From assembly GCA_965277345.1 (NCBI GenBank), contig CBDICI010000004.1, positions 1,908,039 through 1,972,038 of the forward strand: DNA of 64,000 bases. The letters are read 5' to 3'. The stretch is from CAIOYC01 sp965277345 (GTDB lineage Bacteria > Pseudomonadota > Alphaproteobacteria > Caulobacterales > Caulobacteraceae). Numbering within the stretch: position 1 is the first letter of the stretch; each line of letters starts with the position of its first letter. The notes under the pieces are model-generated. The model was not told the origin of the DNA, ran no database searches, and saw nothing but the letters and a program-made list of their open reading frames with translations. The position numbers and the translations under genes are program-made. Positions 40,089 through 49,446 of this stretch are shown here, one piece after another.

Positions 40089-40173
40089 TCGCCTCGACGG
40101 GGGTGGCGTGGTTTCGCACGTCGGCCTCCAGGGCGACCGAGAATCGGTCCGCCGATCCGAAAGGAGGGGCCGC

Positions 40174-41010
40174 ATGACCCTGAATGTGAACACCAATTCG
40201 GCCGCGCTGCAGGTGCTCGCCACGCTGAACAAGACCGCCGACAGCCTCGCCGCCACCAACGCCCGGGTATCCAGCAGTCTGGCGGTGGCCAGCGCCAAGG
40301 ATAACGCCTCGGTCTTCACCGTCGCCCAGTCCCAGCGCGCCGACGTCCGCGCCCTGTCGGCGGTGACCGACGGCCTGAACCGCGCCCAGTCCATCGCCGA
40401 TGTCGGCATCTCCGCCGGCCAATCCGTTTCCGACCTGCTCAACACGTTGAAGGCCAGCGTGCTGACCGCCAGCGACCCCAGCACCGATGCGGCCAGCCGC
40501 GCCACGCTGAACAACAGCTTCCAGACCACCCTGCAGCGCATCCAGCAGACCGTCCAGTCGGCCAGCTTCGACGGCTCCAACCTGCTGGACGGCTCGCTGA
40601 GTTCGGGTCTCGGCTTCATGGCCAATGCCGACGCCACCTCGAACATCACCCTGATGGGGCTGAACCTGTCGCTCGGCGGCTCCACCATCACCGTGCCGGC
40701 CAATGGCGACATCTCGACGATCACCAACGCGGCGTCGATGCTGACCCTGGTGGAGAACTCGATCGCCAATGTGAACACGGCGGTGGCCAATCTCGGCGGG
40801 CAGAGCAATCAGATCACCGCCCATGCCAGCTTCGTCTCGCTGCTGTCCGATTCGCTGACCGTGGGGGTGGGGCACCTGGTGGACGCCGACGTGCCGGCGG
40901 AGAGCGCGCGGCTCACCGCCCTGCAGGTGCAGCAATCGCTGAGCGCCCAGTCGCTCTCCATCGCCAACCAGGCCCCCAACGTGCTGCTGTCCCTGTTCCA
41001 GAGCCACTAG
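40174..41010 (+). CDS. Flagellin 3, divergent
   Basis: 278-residue flagellin with a very strong ribosome site (AAAGGAGGGG) before ATG 40174. The ends are conserved (TLNVNTNSAALQVLATLNKT; ESARLTALQVQQSLSAQSLSIANQAPNVLLSLFQSH) but the core differs from flagellins 1 and 2, for example SLAVASAKDNASVFTVAQSQRADVRAL. It is probably a minor or position-specific filament subunit. An in-frame ATG 22 codons upstream is rejected because it places the ribosome site inside the coding sequence. Confidence 0.94.
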   Translation: MTLNVNTNSAALQVLATLNKTADSLAATNARVSSSLAVASAKDNASVFTVAQSQRADVRALSAVTDGLNRAQSIADVGISAGQSVSDLLNTLKASVLTASDPSTDAASRATLNNSFQTTLQRIQQTVQSASFDGSNLLDGSLSSGLGFMANADATSNITLMGLNLSLGGSTITVPANGDISTITNAASMLTLVENSIANVNTAVANLGGQSNQITAHASFVSLLSDSLTVGVGHLVDADVPAESARLTALQVQQSLSAQSLSIANQAPNVLLSLFQSH

Positions 41011-41012
41011 AT

Positions 41013-41151
41013 CCGCCCCGTGCAACGGGGAGGGGGACCACCTGAAAGGTGGTGGAGGGAGCGGCGGCGCCCTGTCCGTCAGCGTCGCGCAACCCCCTCC
41101 GTCACGGCGGCGCCGCGCCGCGCCACCACCCCCGCTGCGCAGGGGAGGAGA
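41013..41151. repeat. Palindromic repeat, family C copy 2
   Basis: Begins CCGCCCCGTGCAACGGGGAG, then ACCACCTGAAAGGTGGT, AACCCCCTCCGTCACGG, and ends CCACCCCCGCTGCGCAGGGGAGG. It ends one base before the stop codon of the minus-strand thioesterase gene. Matches 11041-11174 in order of parts. Confidence 0.8.
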
Positions 41152-41634
41152 TCACCGCCGCTTCACGCGCTTCACCACGCCGGAGAAGGTCATCATGGGC
41201 TTGCCGCCGGTCTCGATCAGGCCGCGGATGAAGCTGAGCGAGCCGCCGGCGCGCACCACTTCGCCCACCGCCTCCACCAGGTCGCCCTCATGGGCCGGCC
41301 CGACGAAATCGCCGTTCAGCGAGACGGTGACGTGGTGGTCGATGTCGCCGTTGGCCCTGCGCACGGGATGGGAGATGGCGAACAGGGCGAAATCGGCGAA
41401 GGTCAGCATCGCCCCGCCGTGCAGGGCGCCGCCGCCGTTCATGTGCTTCTTCTCGGCGCGAAAGGCGCAGCGCACCCCGGGCGTTCCATCCGCGCCGGCC
41501 TCTTCGCGGAAATAGAACGGGCCGGTGAGGTCCTCATAGGCGTCGCTGCCCGTCCAAGTCCACCAGCCGGCCCACTCGCCCTCCGTCACCTCGCGCGGGC
41601 CGCCGCCCGCCGCCAGTTCGTCGCCGCCGTCCAT
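41152..41634 (-). CDS. PaaI-type hotdog-fold thioesterase
   Basis: 160-residue hotdog-fold protein probably hydrolysing acyl-CoA thioesters. ATG 41634 gives MDGGDELAAGGGPREV. The hotdog helix motif MNGGGALHGGAMLTFADFALF contains the HGG signature, and DHHVTVSLNGDFVGPAHEGDLVEAVGEVVRAGGSLSF is the beta core. It is divergent from an acyl-CoA dehydrogenase gene, which supports a role in acyl-CoA metabolism. The substrate is unknown. Confidence 0.88.
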   Translation of the reverse strand: MDGGDELAAGGGPREVTEGEWAGWWTWTGSDAYEDLTGPFYFREEAGADGTPGVRCAFRAEKKHMNGGGALHGGAMLTFADFALFAISHPVRRANGDIDHHVTVSLNGDFVGPAHEGDLVEAVGEVVRAGGSLSFIRGLIETGGKPMMTFSGVVKRVKRR

Positions 41635-41716
41635 GTGAGACCCGCCTGCCGCGTTGCGTCCTGAAGCGCGGCGACACATAACCGCTGGACGACAGAAAGC
41701 CAGACCGGAGGCGCCG

Positions 41717-42865
41717 ATGCCGCTCGACCTCGACACGCGCGCCCAGCTGCTGGACGCCGTCGACCGCTTCGTGGCCGAGCGGCTGCGCCCCATCGAGGCG
41801 GAGGTCGCCGCCAACGACGCCATTCCCGAGCCGGTGCTGGAGGAGATGAAGGCGCTCGGCCTGTTCGGCCTGTCCATCCCCGAAGCCTACGGCGGGCTCG
41901 GCCTTTCGATGGAGGACGAGGCGCTGGTGGCCATGGCGCTCGGCCACGCCTCGCCGGCCTTCCGCTCGGCCTTCGGCACCAATGTGGGCATCGGCAGCCA
42001 GGGCCTGGTGATGTACGGGACCGCCGCCCAGAAACAGAAGTACCTGCCCGGCATCGCGTCCGGCGAGATCGTCACCTCCTTCGCCCTCACCGAGCCGGAG
42101 GCGGGATCGGACAGCGCCAATGTGCAGACGAGGGCCCGGCGAGACGGCGATGTGTACGTGCTGGACGGCGCGAAACGCTACATCACCAATGCCGGGCGCG
42201 CCGCGCTGTTCACCGTTATGGCCCGCACCGATGTGGAGAAAAAGGGGGCGGGCGGCGTCTCGGCCTTCCTCGTGCCGCGCGACCTGCCCGGTCTCAGCGT
42301 CTCCAGGCCGGAGAAGAAGATGGGCCAGCAGGGCGCCCACATCCACGACGTGGTGTTCGAGGGCGTGCGCGTGCCAGTGGAGAACCGGCTCGGCGCGGAA
42401 GGCGAGGGCTTCAAGGTGGCCATGCAGGTGCTCGACCGTGGGCGGCTGCACATCGCCTCGGTCTGCGTCGGCGTGGCCGAGCGGCTGATCCGGGACAGCG
42501 TCGCCTATGCCGCCGAGCGCAGGCAGTTCGGGGCGCCCATCGCCAGCTTCCAGATGATCCAGGCCATGATCGCCGACTCCAAGACTGAATGCCTGGCCGC
42601 CCGGGCGTTGGTGCTGGAGACCGCGCGTCGCCGCGACGCGGGAGAGACCGTGACGCTGGAGGCCTCGGCCTCCAAGCTGTACGCTTCGGAAATGGTGGGG
42701 CGGGTGGCCGACCGGGCGGTGCAGATCTTCGGCGGCGCCGGCTATGTGGCCGACTACGGCATCGAGCGGCTGTATCGGGACGTGCGCATCTTCCGCATCT
42801 ATGAAGGTTCCTCCGAAATCCAGAAGCTGGTCATCGCGCGGGAGACGATGAAACGCGGCGGCTGA
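41717..42865 (+). CDS. Acyl-CoA dehydrogenase
   Basis: 382-residue FAD enzyme introducing the alpha-beta double bond in acyl-CoA. Features: FGLSIPEAYGGLGLSMEDEALV, the FAD/substrate signature SFALTEPEAGSDSANVQT, the second signature region QIFGGAGYVADYGIERLYRDVR, and the catalytic Glu in YEGSSEIQKL near residue 365. ATG 41717 follows CGGAGG at 41706-41711. Chain-length preference is not predictable; PaaI-type thioesterase lies divergently next to it. Confidence 0.94.
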   Translation: MPLDLDTRAQLLDAVDRFVAERLRPIEAEVAANDAIPEPVLEEMKALGLFGLSIPEAYGGLGLSMEDEALVAMALGHASPAFRSAFGTNVGIGSQGLVMYGTAAQKQKYLPGIASGEIVTSFALTEPEAGSDSANVQTRARRDGDVYVLDGAKRYITNAGRAALFTVMARTDVEKKGAGGVSAFLVPRDLPGLSVSRPEKKMGQQGAHIHDVVFEGVRVPVENRLGAEGEGFKVAMQVLDRGRLHIASVCVGVAERLIRDSVAYAAERRQFGAPIASFQMIQAMIADSKTECLAARALVLETARRRDAGETVTLEASASKLYASEMVGRVADRAVQIFGGAGYVADYGIERLYRDVRIFRIYEGSSEIQKLVIARETMKRGG

Positions 42866-43011
42866 GGTCGAACTCAATAATCGTCCGCAAATGGGATGAT
42901 ATAACTTATGTTCTATCGTCCATGACCGTTCTGTTGTGGTCATTCTCATGTATTGCCTTTACGCCTCATCTAGGCGATAGGCGGCCGGTATTCGGCGGAT
43001 GGGGCCAGCAG

Positions 43012-44373
43012 ATGATGCGCAAGGGGTTGGCCGCGGTCGTCGCGGGTTTGCTGCTGGCGGGGCAGGCCCACGCCCAGGCGGGCGGCTCGTCGGCCGCGCC
43101 GGACAGCTCCGACAAGCCGGCGGACAAGCCGCTGTTCGGCTGGCTCTACGCCCACGCCCAGCTCACCAATATCTGGCAGTACCATCCGGCCTTCCGCTCG
43201 CCCTATGAGGGGACCAACAGCCTGCAGGGCGGCAACCACGTCAACGAGACCACCGACGCCACCGCCTATCTCGGCGCCAATCTCAGCCATGGCTGGGAGT
43301 TCTGGTGGAACCCGGAGATGGACCAGGGCATCGCGCCCTCCAACACCCTCGGCGTCGCCGGCTATGTGAATGGCGATGGGGCCAAGGTCGGCAAGAAGCA
43401 CCCCTATTTCCGCACCCAGCGCGCCTTCTTCCGCTGGACCAAGGACCTCGGCGGCGAACCCGACAAGATCGGGTCCGACACCAACCGGCTGGCGCGGGAC
43501 TCCACCGCCGACCGGGTGATCCTCACCGCCGGCAAGCTGAACGTCACCGACATCTTCGACGACAACACCTTCGCCCACGATCCGAAGAACGACTTCCTGA
43601 ACTGGTCGATCATCGACGGGGGCGCCTATGACTACGCCGCCGACGCGTGGGGCTATTCCTATGGCGCGGTGGCGGAATGGCGGACGGGCGAGTGGACGCT
43701 GCGGGCCGGGCTGTTCGACACCTCGCGCTTTCCCAACGGCAAGTCGCTGACCAACAGCTTCAAGCAGTTCCAGTACGATGCGGAGGTGGAGCGGCGCTAC
43801 ACGTTCCGTGGGCGCGAGGGCAAGCTGAAGCTCACCGCCTTCCTGTCCCGCGCGCGGCTGGCCAGCTTCACCGACGCCATCGCCTATGGGATCGTCACCG
43901 GTCTGCCGGCCGACACCACGCTGGTGCGGCGCTATCGCGACCGCGCGGGGGGTGTGGTCAATCTGGAGCAGCCTGTGAGCGAGGACCTCGGCGTCTTCGT
44001 GCGCCTCAGCGCCGCCGACGGTCATATCGAGCCCTATGAGTACGCCGACATCGACCGCAGCGCCCAGGCCGGCCTGTCGCTCAAAGGCAATCGCTGGGGC
44101 CGCAAGCAGGACGAGATCGGCGTGGCGGTGGTGGATAACGCCATTTCCCACATCCATCAGGCCTATCTGAACGCGGGCGGCCTCGGCATCCTCGTCGGCG
44201 ACGGCAAGCTGCCCCATCCCGGCGACGAGCGCATCCTGGAGGCCTATTACAGCCTCGCGCCCATCGACCACGTGCACCTGACTTTCGACATGCAGGCGAT
44301 CCAAAATCCGGCCTATAACCGCGACCGGGGTCCGGCGGTCGTCTTTGGGGGACGGCTGCATCTGGACTACTGA
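43012..44373 (+). CDS. OprB-like carbohydrate porin
   Basis: Predicted outer-membrane beta barrel of 453 residues with a signal peptide (MMRKGLAAVVAGLLLAGQAHAQ). It shows family segments LTNIWQYHPAFRSPYEGTNSL, TAYLGANLSHGWEFWWNPE, RVILTAGKLNVTDIFDDNTFAHDPKNDFLNWS and the C-terminal strand ending LHLDY with aromatic last residue, as expected for BAM recognition. An upstream in-frame start (42922) would add 30 residues before the signal and is rejected. The transported sugar is unknown. The 146-base AT-richer gap upstream likely holds the promoter. Confidence 0.87.
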   Translation: MMRKGLAAVVAGLLLAGQAHAQAGGSSAAPDSSDKPADKPLFGWLYAHAQLTNIWQYHPAFRSPYEGTNSLQGGNHVNETTDATAYLGANLSHGWEFWWNPEMDQGIAPSNTLGVAGYVNGDGAKVGKKHPYFRTQRAFFRWTKDLGGEPDKIGSDTNRLARDSTADRVILTAGKLNVTDIFDDNTFAHDPKNDFLNWSIIDGGAYDYAADAWGYSYGAVAEWRTGEWTLRAGLFDTSRFPNGKSLTNSFKQFQYDAEVERRYTFRGREGKLKLTAFLSRARLASFTDAIAYGIVTGLPADTTLVRRYRDRAGGVVNLEQPVSEDLGVFVRLSAADGHIEPYEYADIDRSAQAGLSLKGNRWGRKQDEIGVAVVDNAISHIHQAYLNAGGLGILVGDGKLPHPGDERILEAYYSLAPIDHVHLTFDMQAIQNPAYNRDRGPAVVFGGRLHLDY

Positions 44374-44387
44374 GCAGGAGTAGCCGG

Positions 44388-44645
44388 ATGGCCTCGCTGG
44401 AGGACGCGATTCTCGAGGCGTTGGCGGTCGTACCCCCCCGCAAGAGCATCGCCCCGGACCAAGTGGCCAAGGCCATCGACCTGGAGCGCTGGCGGCGCGT
44501 TCTGCCCAAGGTCAAGGCCGCCGCCATCGGTCTGGCCCGCACGGGAAGGATCGACATCCTGCGCCACAACAAACCGGTGAACCCCGCCGAACCGGTCAAG
44601 GGGGTGTACCGGCTGAGAATGCATGTGGCGGCCGTTGATTCCTGA
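44388..44645 (+). CDS. DUF3253 family small protein
   Basis: 85-residue winged-helix-like small protein (LEDAILEALAVVPPRKSIAPDQVAKAI ... WRRVLPKVKAAAIGLARTGRIDILRHNKPVNPAEPVKGVYRL), the DUF3253 pattern. ATG 44388 has CAGGAG upstream. Its end overlaps the glycosylase gene start by 23 bases. Function is unknown; it may be a small nucleic-acid-binding protein. Confidence 0.85.
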   Translation: MASLEDAILEALAVVPPRKSIAPDQVAKAIDLERWRRVLPKVKAAAIGLARTGRIDILRHNKPVNPAEPVKGVYRLRMHVAAVDS

Positions 44646-45207
44646 ATATTTCCCCGCTCATCCCCGGATCGATTACACCGTCGAACCCGGCGACCTGGCC
44701 CAGGCCCTGATCGGCGCCGCCCTCCTGGTGGAGGGCGTAGGCGGGGTGATCGTGGAGACGGAGGCCTATGACCTAACCGATCCGGCCTCGCACAGTTTCG
44801 CCGGGACGACGGCAAGGAACGCGGTGATGTTCGGACCGCCGGGGCGGCTCTACGTCTATCGGTCCTATGGCGTCCACTGGTGCGCCAACATCGTCTGCGG
44901 CCGGCCCGGCGGGGCGGTGCTGCTCCGCGCGCTTGAGCCCACTACCGGTCTTGACGCCATGCGGGCGCGGCGGGGGCTGGAGGCTGAGCGGGCGCTCTGC
45001 GCCGGGCCCGGACGGCTATGCCAGGCGCTCGGTATCTCCATCGCCCACAACGGCGCCGACCTGGAGAAGCCGCCCTTCGCCCTGCTCCCGCGCGAGACGA
45101 CGCCGGGGATCGTCGCCGGCCCGCGCATCGGCATCAGCAAGGGGACGGAGCGGCCCTGGCGGTTCGGCTTGCAGGGGTCTCGGTTCCTGTCCCGGCCCAT
45201 GGGGTGA
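44623..45207 (+). CDS. DNA-3-methyladenine glycosylase (AAG/MPG family)
   Basis: 194-residue alkyladenine glycosylase that excises alkylated purines. Conserved: VIVETEAYDLTDPASHSFAGTTARNAVMFGPPGRLYVYRSYGVHWCANIVC, with the catalytic Glu in ETEAY and the Tyr that flips into the DNA, and LCAGPGRLCQALGI. The start may be ATG 44623, overlapping the DUF3253 gene, or a TTG four codons later. It may be co-transcribed with the DUF3253 gene. Confidence 0.92.
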   Translation: MWRPLIPEYFPAHPRIDYTVEPGDLAQALIGAALLVEGVGGVIVETEAYDLTDPASHSFAGTTARNAVMFGPPGRLYVYRSYGVHWCANIVCGRPGGAVLLRALEPTTGLDAMRARRGLEAERALCAGPGRLCQALGISIAHNGADLEKPPFALLPRETTPGIVAGPRIGISKGTERPWRFGLQGSRFLSRPMG

Positions 45208-45258
45208 CCGCGGCGGGCGCCATATCTTCGCCCGCGATCCGCGCCTAAGGCTGCGGGC

Positions 45259-46245
45259 ATGAACCGCCGCCTGTTGCTCACCGCCGCGCTCGCCGTGTCG
45301 GGGTGCGCGCCGCTCACCCAGCACGCCCTTGTCCCGGCGCCCGGCTTCGGTGGCCCGCGGCTGGAGGCGGAGACCCTGGTCAGCTTCGACGGCGCGCGCC
45401 TGCCCCTGACGGTGTGGCCGGCGGCGGGGGTGAATGACCCTTGGGCGGTGATCGTCGCCCTGCACGGCATGAACGACTACGCCGCGGCCTTCGACCTCGC
45501 CGGGGGTTACTGGAGCAAGGCCGGCGTGACCACCTACGCCTATGACCAGCGCGGTTTCGGCCGGGGCCAGGGGCGAGGCGTCTGGGGCGGGGAGGGGCTG
45601 ATGGCGGAGGACCTGCGCACCGCCTGTGTCCTCATTCGTGCGCGCCATCCCAAGGCGATCCTGGCGGTGGCGGGGGAAAGCATGGGCGGCGCGGTGGCGA
45701 TCACCGCCTTCGCCTCCGCCCAGCCGCCGGACGCCGACCGGGTGGTGCTGTTTTCCCCCGCCGTGTGGGGGTGGAGCGACCAGTCGATCCCGGAGAACGT
45801 CTCCCTGTGGCTGGCCGCCCATTTCATGCCGGCGAGCACGCTCGAACCGCCGTCCTGGCTGGTGCGGAAGATCCGCGCCACCGATAATATCGAGGCGCTG
45901 CGCAAGATGTCGCGCGACCGCAACATGATCTTCGGTACGCGGATCGACGCCATCTACGGGCTGGTGGGGCTGATGCAGGACGCCCAGGACCGCATCGGCG
46001 GCGTGAAGGTCCCCATGCTCTACGAATACGGCGCGCACGACCAGATCATCCCGCCGGGCGCGGCGAAGCACGCGGTGAGAAAGCTCGGCCCGAATGCGCG
46101 CAGCGCCTGGTACGCCGACGACTGGCACCTGCTGAACCGCGACCTGCAGCGCGAACGGCCGCTGGGCGACGCCTTGGCCTTCATCCGCGATCCGTCCGCG
46201 CCCCTGCCGTCCGGCGCGCCGCCCGTGCCGCACGCGCCGCGGTGA
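45259..46245 (+). CDS. Alpha/beta hydrolase lipoprotein (monoacylglycerol-lipase-like)
   Basis: 328-residue serine hydrolase with a lipoprotein signal (LLLTAALAVSGCAP). The nucleophile elbow is AGESMGGAVA; HGMNDYAAAFDLAGGYWSKAGVTTYAYDQRGFGRGQG is the oxyanion/cap-entry region; the Asp is in YGAHDQIIPP and the His in DDWHLLNRD. This matches Hydrolase_4 (serine aminopeptidase S33/lysophospholipase) proteins. It is probably anchored in the envelope. The stop TGA abuts the convergent MFS stop TCA, forming TGATCA. Confidence 0.88.
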   Translation: MNRRLLLTAALAVSGCAPLTQHALVPAPGFGGPRLEAETLVSFDGARLPLTVWPAAGVNDPWAVIVALHGMNDYAAAFDLAGGYWSKAGVTTYAYDQRGFGRGQGRGVWGGEGLMAEDLRTACVLIRARHPKAILAVAGESMGGAVAITAFASAQPPDADRVVLFSPAVWGWSDQSIPENVSLWLAAHFMPASTLEPPSWLVRKIRATDNIEALRKMSRDRNMIFGTRIDAIYGLVGLMQDAQDRIGGVKVPMLYEYGAHDQIIPPGAAKHAVRKLGPNARSAWYADDWHLLNRDLQRERPLGDALAFIRDPSAPLPSGAPPVPHAPR

Positions 46246-47769
46246 TCAGGTGCGCCTGCCGCTGATCTCGGCGCCGGCGTCCTTCTTCAGCCCCACATAG
46301 ACGATCTGCGCCAGCAGGGTGGAGGCGCCGACCATCAGGAAGGGCAGGGTGAAACGGTCCGGCGACAGCGCGCCGCTCCCGCCGCCGCGGGTCAGGCTCA
46401 GCATCAGGGCGCCGAAACTTACGCCGAGGCTGAGGCCGATCTGCTGCACCACCGCCGCCAGGGTGGAGGCGCGGGTGACTTCCTCGGCCGGGACGTCGGC
46501 ATAGGCGATGGTGTTGGCGCTGATGAACTGCGTGGAGCGCACCACTCCGGCCAGATACATCACGCCGAACATGGCCCAGACCGGCGTGGAGGCGCGGAAG
46601 AAGCCGGGGATGGCGGAGAGCACAGCCGCGGCGACGCCCGACACCAGCAGCACCGTGCGGAACCCCAGCCCGGCGATCACCCGGCGGGTCACCGTGCGCG
46701 CGCTCATCGCCCCGACGCCGGTGGCGATGGTGACGAAGGCCGCCTTCACCGGGCTCCAGCCCAGGCCCACCTGCAGTAGCAGGGGGGTGAGGAAGGGGGT
46801 GGCGCCGACGCCCAGCCGCACCAGCGTGCCCCCGGTCAGGCTGGCCCGATAGGTCTGGTAGCGCAACAGCTTGAGATCGAGGATGGGTTTGGGCGTTCGC
46901 GCCACATGGCGCAGGAACACCGCGCCGCTGACGATCAACGCGGCGCCCAGCAACAGCTCCACCCCAAGGGGCAACAGGCCCACCCCGGCCGTTTCCGCCA
47001 GCACCACGATGCTGCTGATGGCGACCGCCGCGAGCAGGAAGCCCAGGCTGTCGAACCGCCCGGGGTCGGGGCGCCTGATGTTGGGCGCGAAGCGCGACAC
47101 CGCCAGCATCCCCACGATCCCCACCGGGATGTTGAGGAAGAAGATCCAAGGCCAGTCGGCGACGCCGAGCACGAAGCCGGCCAGGGGCGGGCCGATCAGC
47201 GGCCCGACCAGGGCCGGGGTGGTGAACCAGGCCATGGCGCTCACCAGCCGCGCCTTGGGGGTCGAGCCGACGATGATCAGCCGCCCCACCGGCACCATCA
47301 TCGCCCCGCCCGTCCCCTGCAGGATACGCGCGGCGACCAGCCAGGGTAGCGAGCGCGAAAAGCCGCAGGCGATGGAGCCCAGCAGGAAGACGCCCATGGC
47401 GATGAGGAACACGCGCCGCGCGCCGAACCGGTCGGCGATCCAGCCGCCCGCCGGCGCGATCACCGCCAGCGCCAGAAGATAGGAGGTCAGCGCCAGTTTC
47501 AGATGGATCGGATCGGCGTGGAAGGCGCGCGCCAGGCTCGGCAGGGCGGTGGACAGGGCGGTGGAGTCGATGAACTCCATGAACAGGGCCGAGGCGATGG
47601 CCACGGGGGCGAGGCGCGACAGGCCGCCCAGCACCGGCGCGGCCTCCACCGCGTGGTCGGCGGCGGGGGCGATGGCCGATTCAATCGGCGCCGTTTCCGA
47701 TCCGCCGGGGGCGAGCTGGGCGGCGGGCTCCTCGCCCTGGCCCGTCCAGCGAATCTCGTTGTCCTTCAT
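46246..47769 (-). CDS. DHA2 (EmrB/QacA) family MFS exporter
   Basis: 507-residue inner-membrane transporter with about 14 helices. The hydrophilic N-terminus of roughly 45 residues precedes VAIASALFMEFIDSTALSTALPSLARAF, the family motif D1 with Asp and Thr. Loop 2-3 has GWIADRFGARRVFLIAM and helix 5 has LVGPLIGPPLAGFVLG, the antiporter motif C. ATG 47769. The gene is divergent from the RND efflux operon. The substrate is unknown and no regulator is adjacent. Confidence 0.88.
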   Translation of the reverse strand: MKDNEIRWTGQGEEPAAQLAPGGSETAPIESAIAPAADHAVEAAPVLGGLSRLAPVAIASALFMEFIDSTALSTALPSLARAFHADPIHLKLALTSYLLALAVIAPAGGWIADRFGARRVFLIAMGVFLLGSIACGFSRSLPWLVAARILQGTGGAMMVPVGRLIIVGSTPKARLVSAMAWFTTPALVGPLIGPPLAGFVLGVADWPWIFFLNIPVGIVGMLAVSRFAPNIRRPDPGRFDSLGFLLAAVAISSIVVLAETAGVGLLPLGVELLLGAALIVSGAVFLRHVARTPKPILDLKLLRYQTYRASLTGGTLVRLGVGATPFLTPLLLQVGLGWSPVKAAFVTIATGVGAMSARTVTRRVIAGLGFRTVLLVSGVAAAVLSAIPGFFRASTPVWAMFGVMYLAGVVRSTQFISANTIAYADVPAEEVTRASTLAAVVQQIGLSLGVSFGALMLSLTRGGGSGALSPDRFTLPFLMVGASTLLAQIVYVGLKKDAGAEISGRRT

Positions 47770-47878
47770 CCGCGCCTGTATCGCGCCCCGCGGGCGGCGG
47801 GTCCATGGCCGGTGGGCGCCGCATCGTCGCGGCCGCGCCACAGCGCTCGCCTTTCGTGCTGATTAAGCATTGTTCACA

Positions 47879-47893
47879 TTGCAGCGCGTGCAA
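47879..47893. promoter_or_regulatory. Short palindrome in the divergent MFS/RND promoter region
   Basis: TTGCAGCGCGTGCAA has perfect TTGCA/TGCAA arms around a 5-base centre. It lies midway in the 180-base gap between the two divergent efflux genes, an expected place for an operator. No local regulator gene supports this. Confidence 0.3.
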
Positions 47894-47949
47894 ACTGCGA
47901 CATACGGGATTACATCGCCCATCAGGGGTAAGGGCGTCTGCGCGGCCAC

Positions 47950-49446
47950 ATGCGACATAGTGTTTATTCAAGCTTGACCGTGATGGCGCCGCTGACCTGC
48001 GCGCTCCTGGCCGGCTGCGCGCTGGACACCCGCATCCCCAGGCCCGACGTGCATGTGCCCGCCGCCTACGAGGCCGGGGCGACGGTCGGCGCACAAACCC
48101 TGCCGCCAGAGGCGCTCGACCGCTGGTGGACGCTGTTCGACGATGCGCAGCTCACCCAGCTGATCGAACAGGCGCTGGCGTCGAGCCCCGACGCCAAGAG
48201 CGCGCTCGGCCGGTTGCGGGAAGCCAACGCCACCTTGCGCCAGACCCTGTTCGGCCTGCTGCCCCAGGGCGACCTCACCGGCAAGGCCACGTCGGAGCAT
48301 ATCGGCACCCGCTACACCAATGTGAATCCCAACGCCGGCCAGATCACCCAGTTTCTCAGCGGCTTCTCCGGCGCGGGCAACGATCAGCTCTACAGCGGCG
48401 GCCTGAATGTGAGCTGGGAGCTCGACCTGTTCGGCCGCGACCTCACCGCCATCCGCGCCGCCAAGAACAACCTCGCCGCCCAGCGCTTCGACTACGAGGC
48501 CAGCCGCATGACGCTGGCCGCCAGCGTGGCCACCGCCCTGTTCCAGGCGCGCGGCACGGCGATCCAGCTGGAGGACGCCAGGGAGAACGCGCGGATCGCG
48601 CGCCAGCTCTACGCGGCGGGCAAGGCCAAGTCCGACCGCGGCCTGGCCACCACCGCCGACACCGCGCGGCTCGAGGCGGATGCGCTCTCCAACGACGCCC
48701 AGGCGGCGCAGTCCGAGGCGTTGCTGAAAGGCCAGCAGCGCGCGCTCCTGGTGTTGATCGGGCGCGGTGGCGATCCCTCATCCACGCTTCCGATCGAGGC
48801 CCGGGCCGCGCCGCCGCCCCCCGTGCCCGCCACCGCGCCCGGCGACCTTCTGGCCCGGCGCCCCGACGTGCGCGAGGCCGAGGCCAATATCCGCGTCGCC
48901 GCCGGCCAGTTGAAGCTGGACAAGCTGGCCCTGTTCCCGACCTTCACCCTGCAGCCTTCCTATCAATACATGCAGCAGGTCCAGCCCGACTTCACCACCA
49001 CCACCCAGACCAGCGCGGCGGGGATCGGCGTCACCGTGCCGTTCCTGTCCCTTCCCAAGCTCCTGGCCACCATCCGGGTGCAGGGCGCGCGAGGCGAGCA
49101 GGTGGTCGCCGCCTATGAGAAGGCGGTGCAGACCGCCTATGGCGACGCGGAACGGGGGCTGGTGACGCTGCAGGCGGACGAGGTCAGGGTCGGCCTGCTC
49201 AAGGACGCCACCGACAAGTCGCGCTTCGCCTACGACGCGTCGCGCAAGGGGTACGAACTCGGCCTGACCGACATCACGACGTTGGTCCAGGCCGAACAGG
49301 GATGGCGCACCACGCGCGCGGCCTATACCGCCGCCACGACCTCCGCCCTGGTGGACTCGGTGTCCACCTTCAAGGCGCTGGGGGGCGGCTGGCCGGCGGT
49401 GGAGGCGGATAGGGCGGCGGCGCGAACGAACGGGGCAAGACGATGA
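47950..49446 (+). CDS. RND efflux outer-membrane lipoprotein (NodT/OprM family)
   Basis: 498-residue TolC-like channel protein. The lipobox is LLAGCALD. The two OEP repeats are seen with RWWTLFDDAQLTQLIEQAL, LNVSWELDLFGRD and, in the second half, GDLLARRPDVREAEANI and GVTVPFLS, each family signatures. It forms the outer exit duct of the efflux pump with the next two genes; the stop overlaps the adaptor start by four bases (ATGA). Confidence 0.94.
   Translation: MRHSVYSSLTVMAPLTCALLAGCALDTRIPRPDVHVPAAYEAGATVGAQTLPPEALDRWWTLFDDAQLTQLIEQALASSPDAKSALGRLREANATLRQTLFGLLPQGDLTGKATSEHIGTRYTNVNPNAGQITQFLSGFSGAGNDQLYSGGLNVSWELDLFGRDLTAIRAAKNNLAAQRFDYEASRMTLAASVATALFQARGTAIQLEDARENARIARQLYAAGKAKSDRGLATTADTARLEADALSNDAQAAQSEALLKGQQRALLVLIGRGGDPSSTLPIEARAAPPPPVPATAPGDLLARRPDVREAEANIRVAAGQLKLDKLALFPTFTLQPSYQYMQQVQPDFTTTTQTSAAGIGVTVPFLSLPKLLATIRVQGARGEQVVAAYEKAVQTAYGDAERGLVTLQADEVRVGLLKDATDKSRFAYDASRKGYELGLTDITTLVQAEQGWRTTRAAYTAATTSALVDSVSTFKALGGGWPAVEADRAAARTNGARR

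Noticed and set aside
40105..40130. Sigma-54 promoter before flagellin 3 (TGGCGTGGTTTCGC)
   Set aside because: GG and GC are nine, not ten, bases apart and the -12 box is not TTGC.
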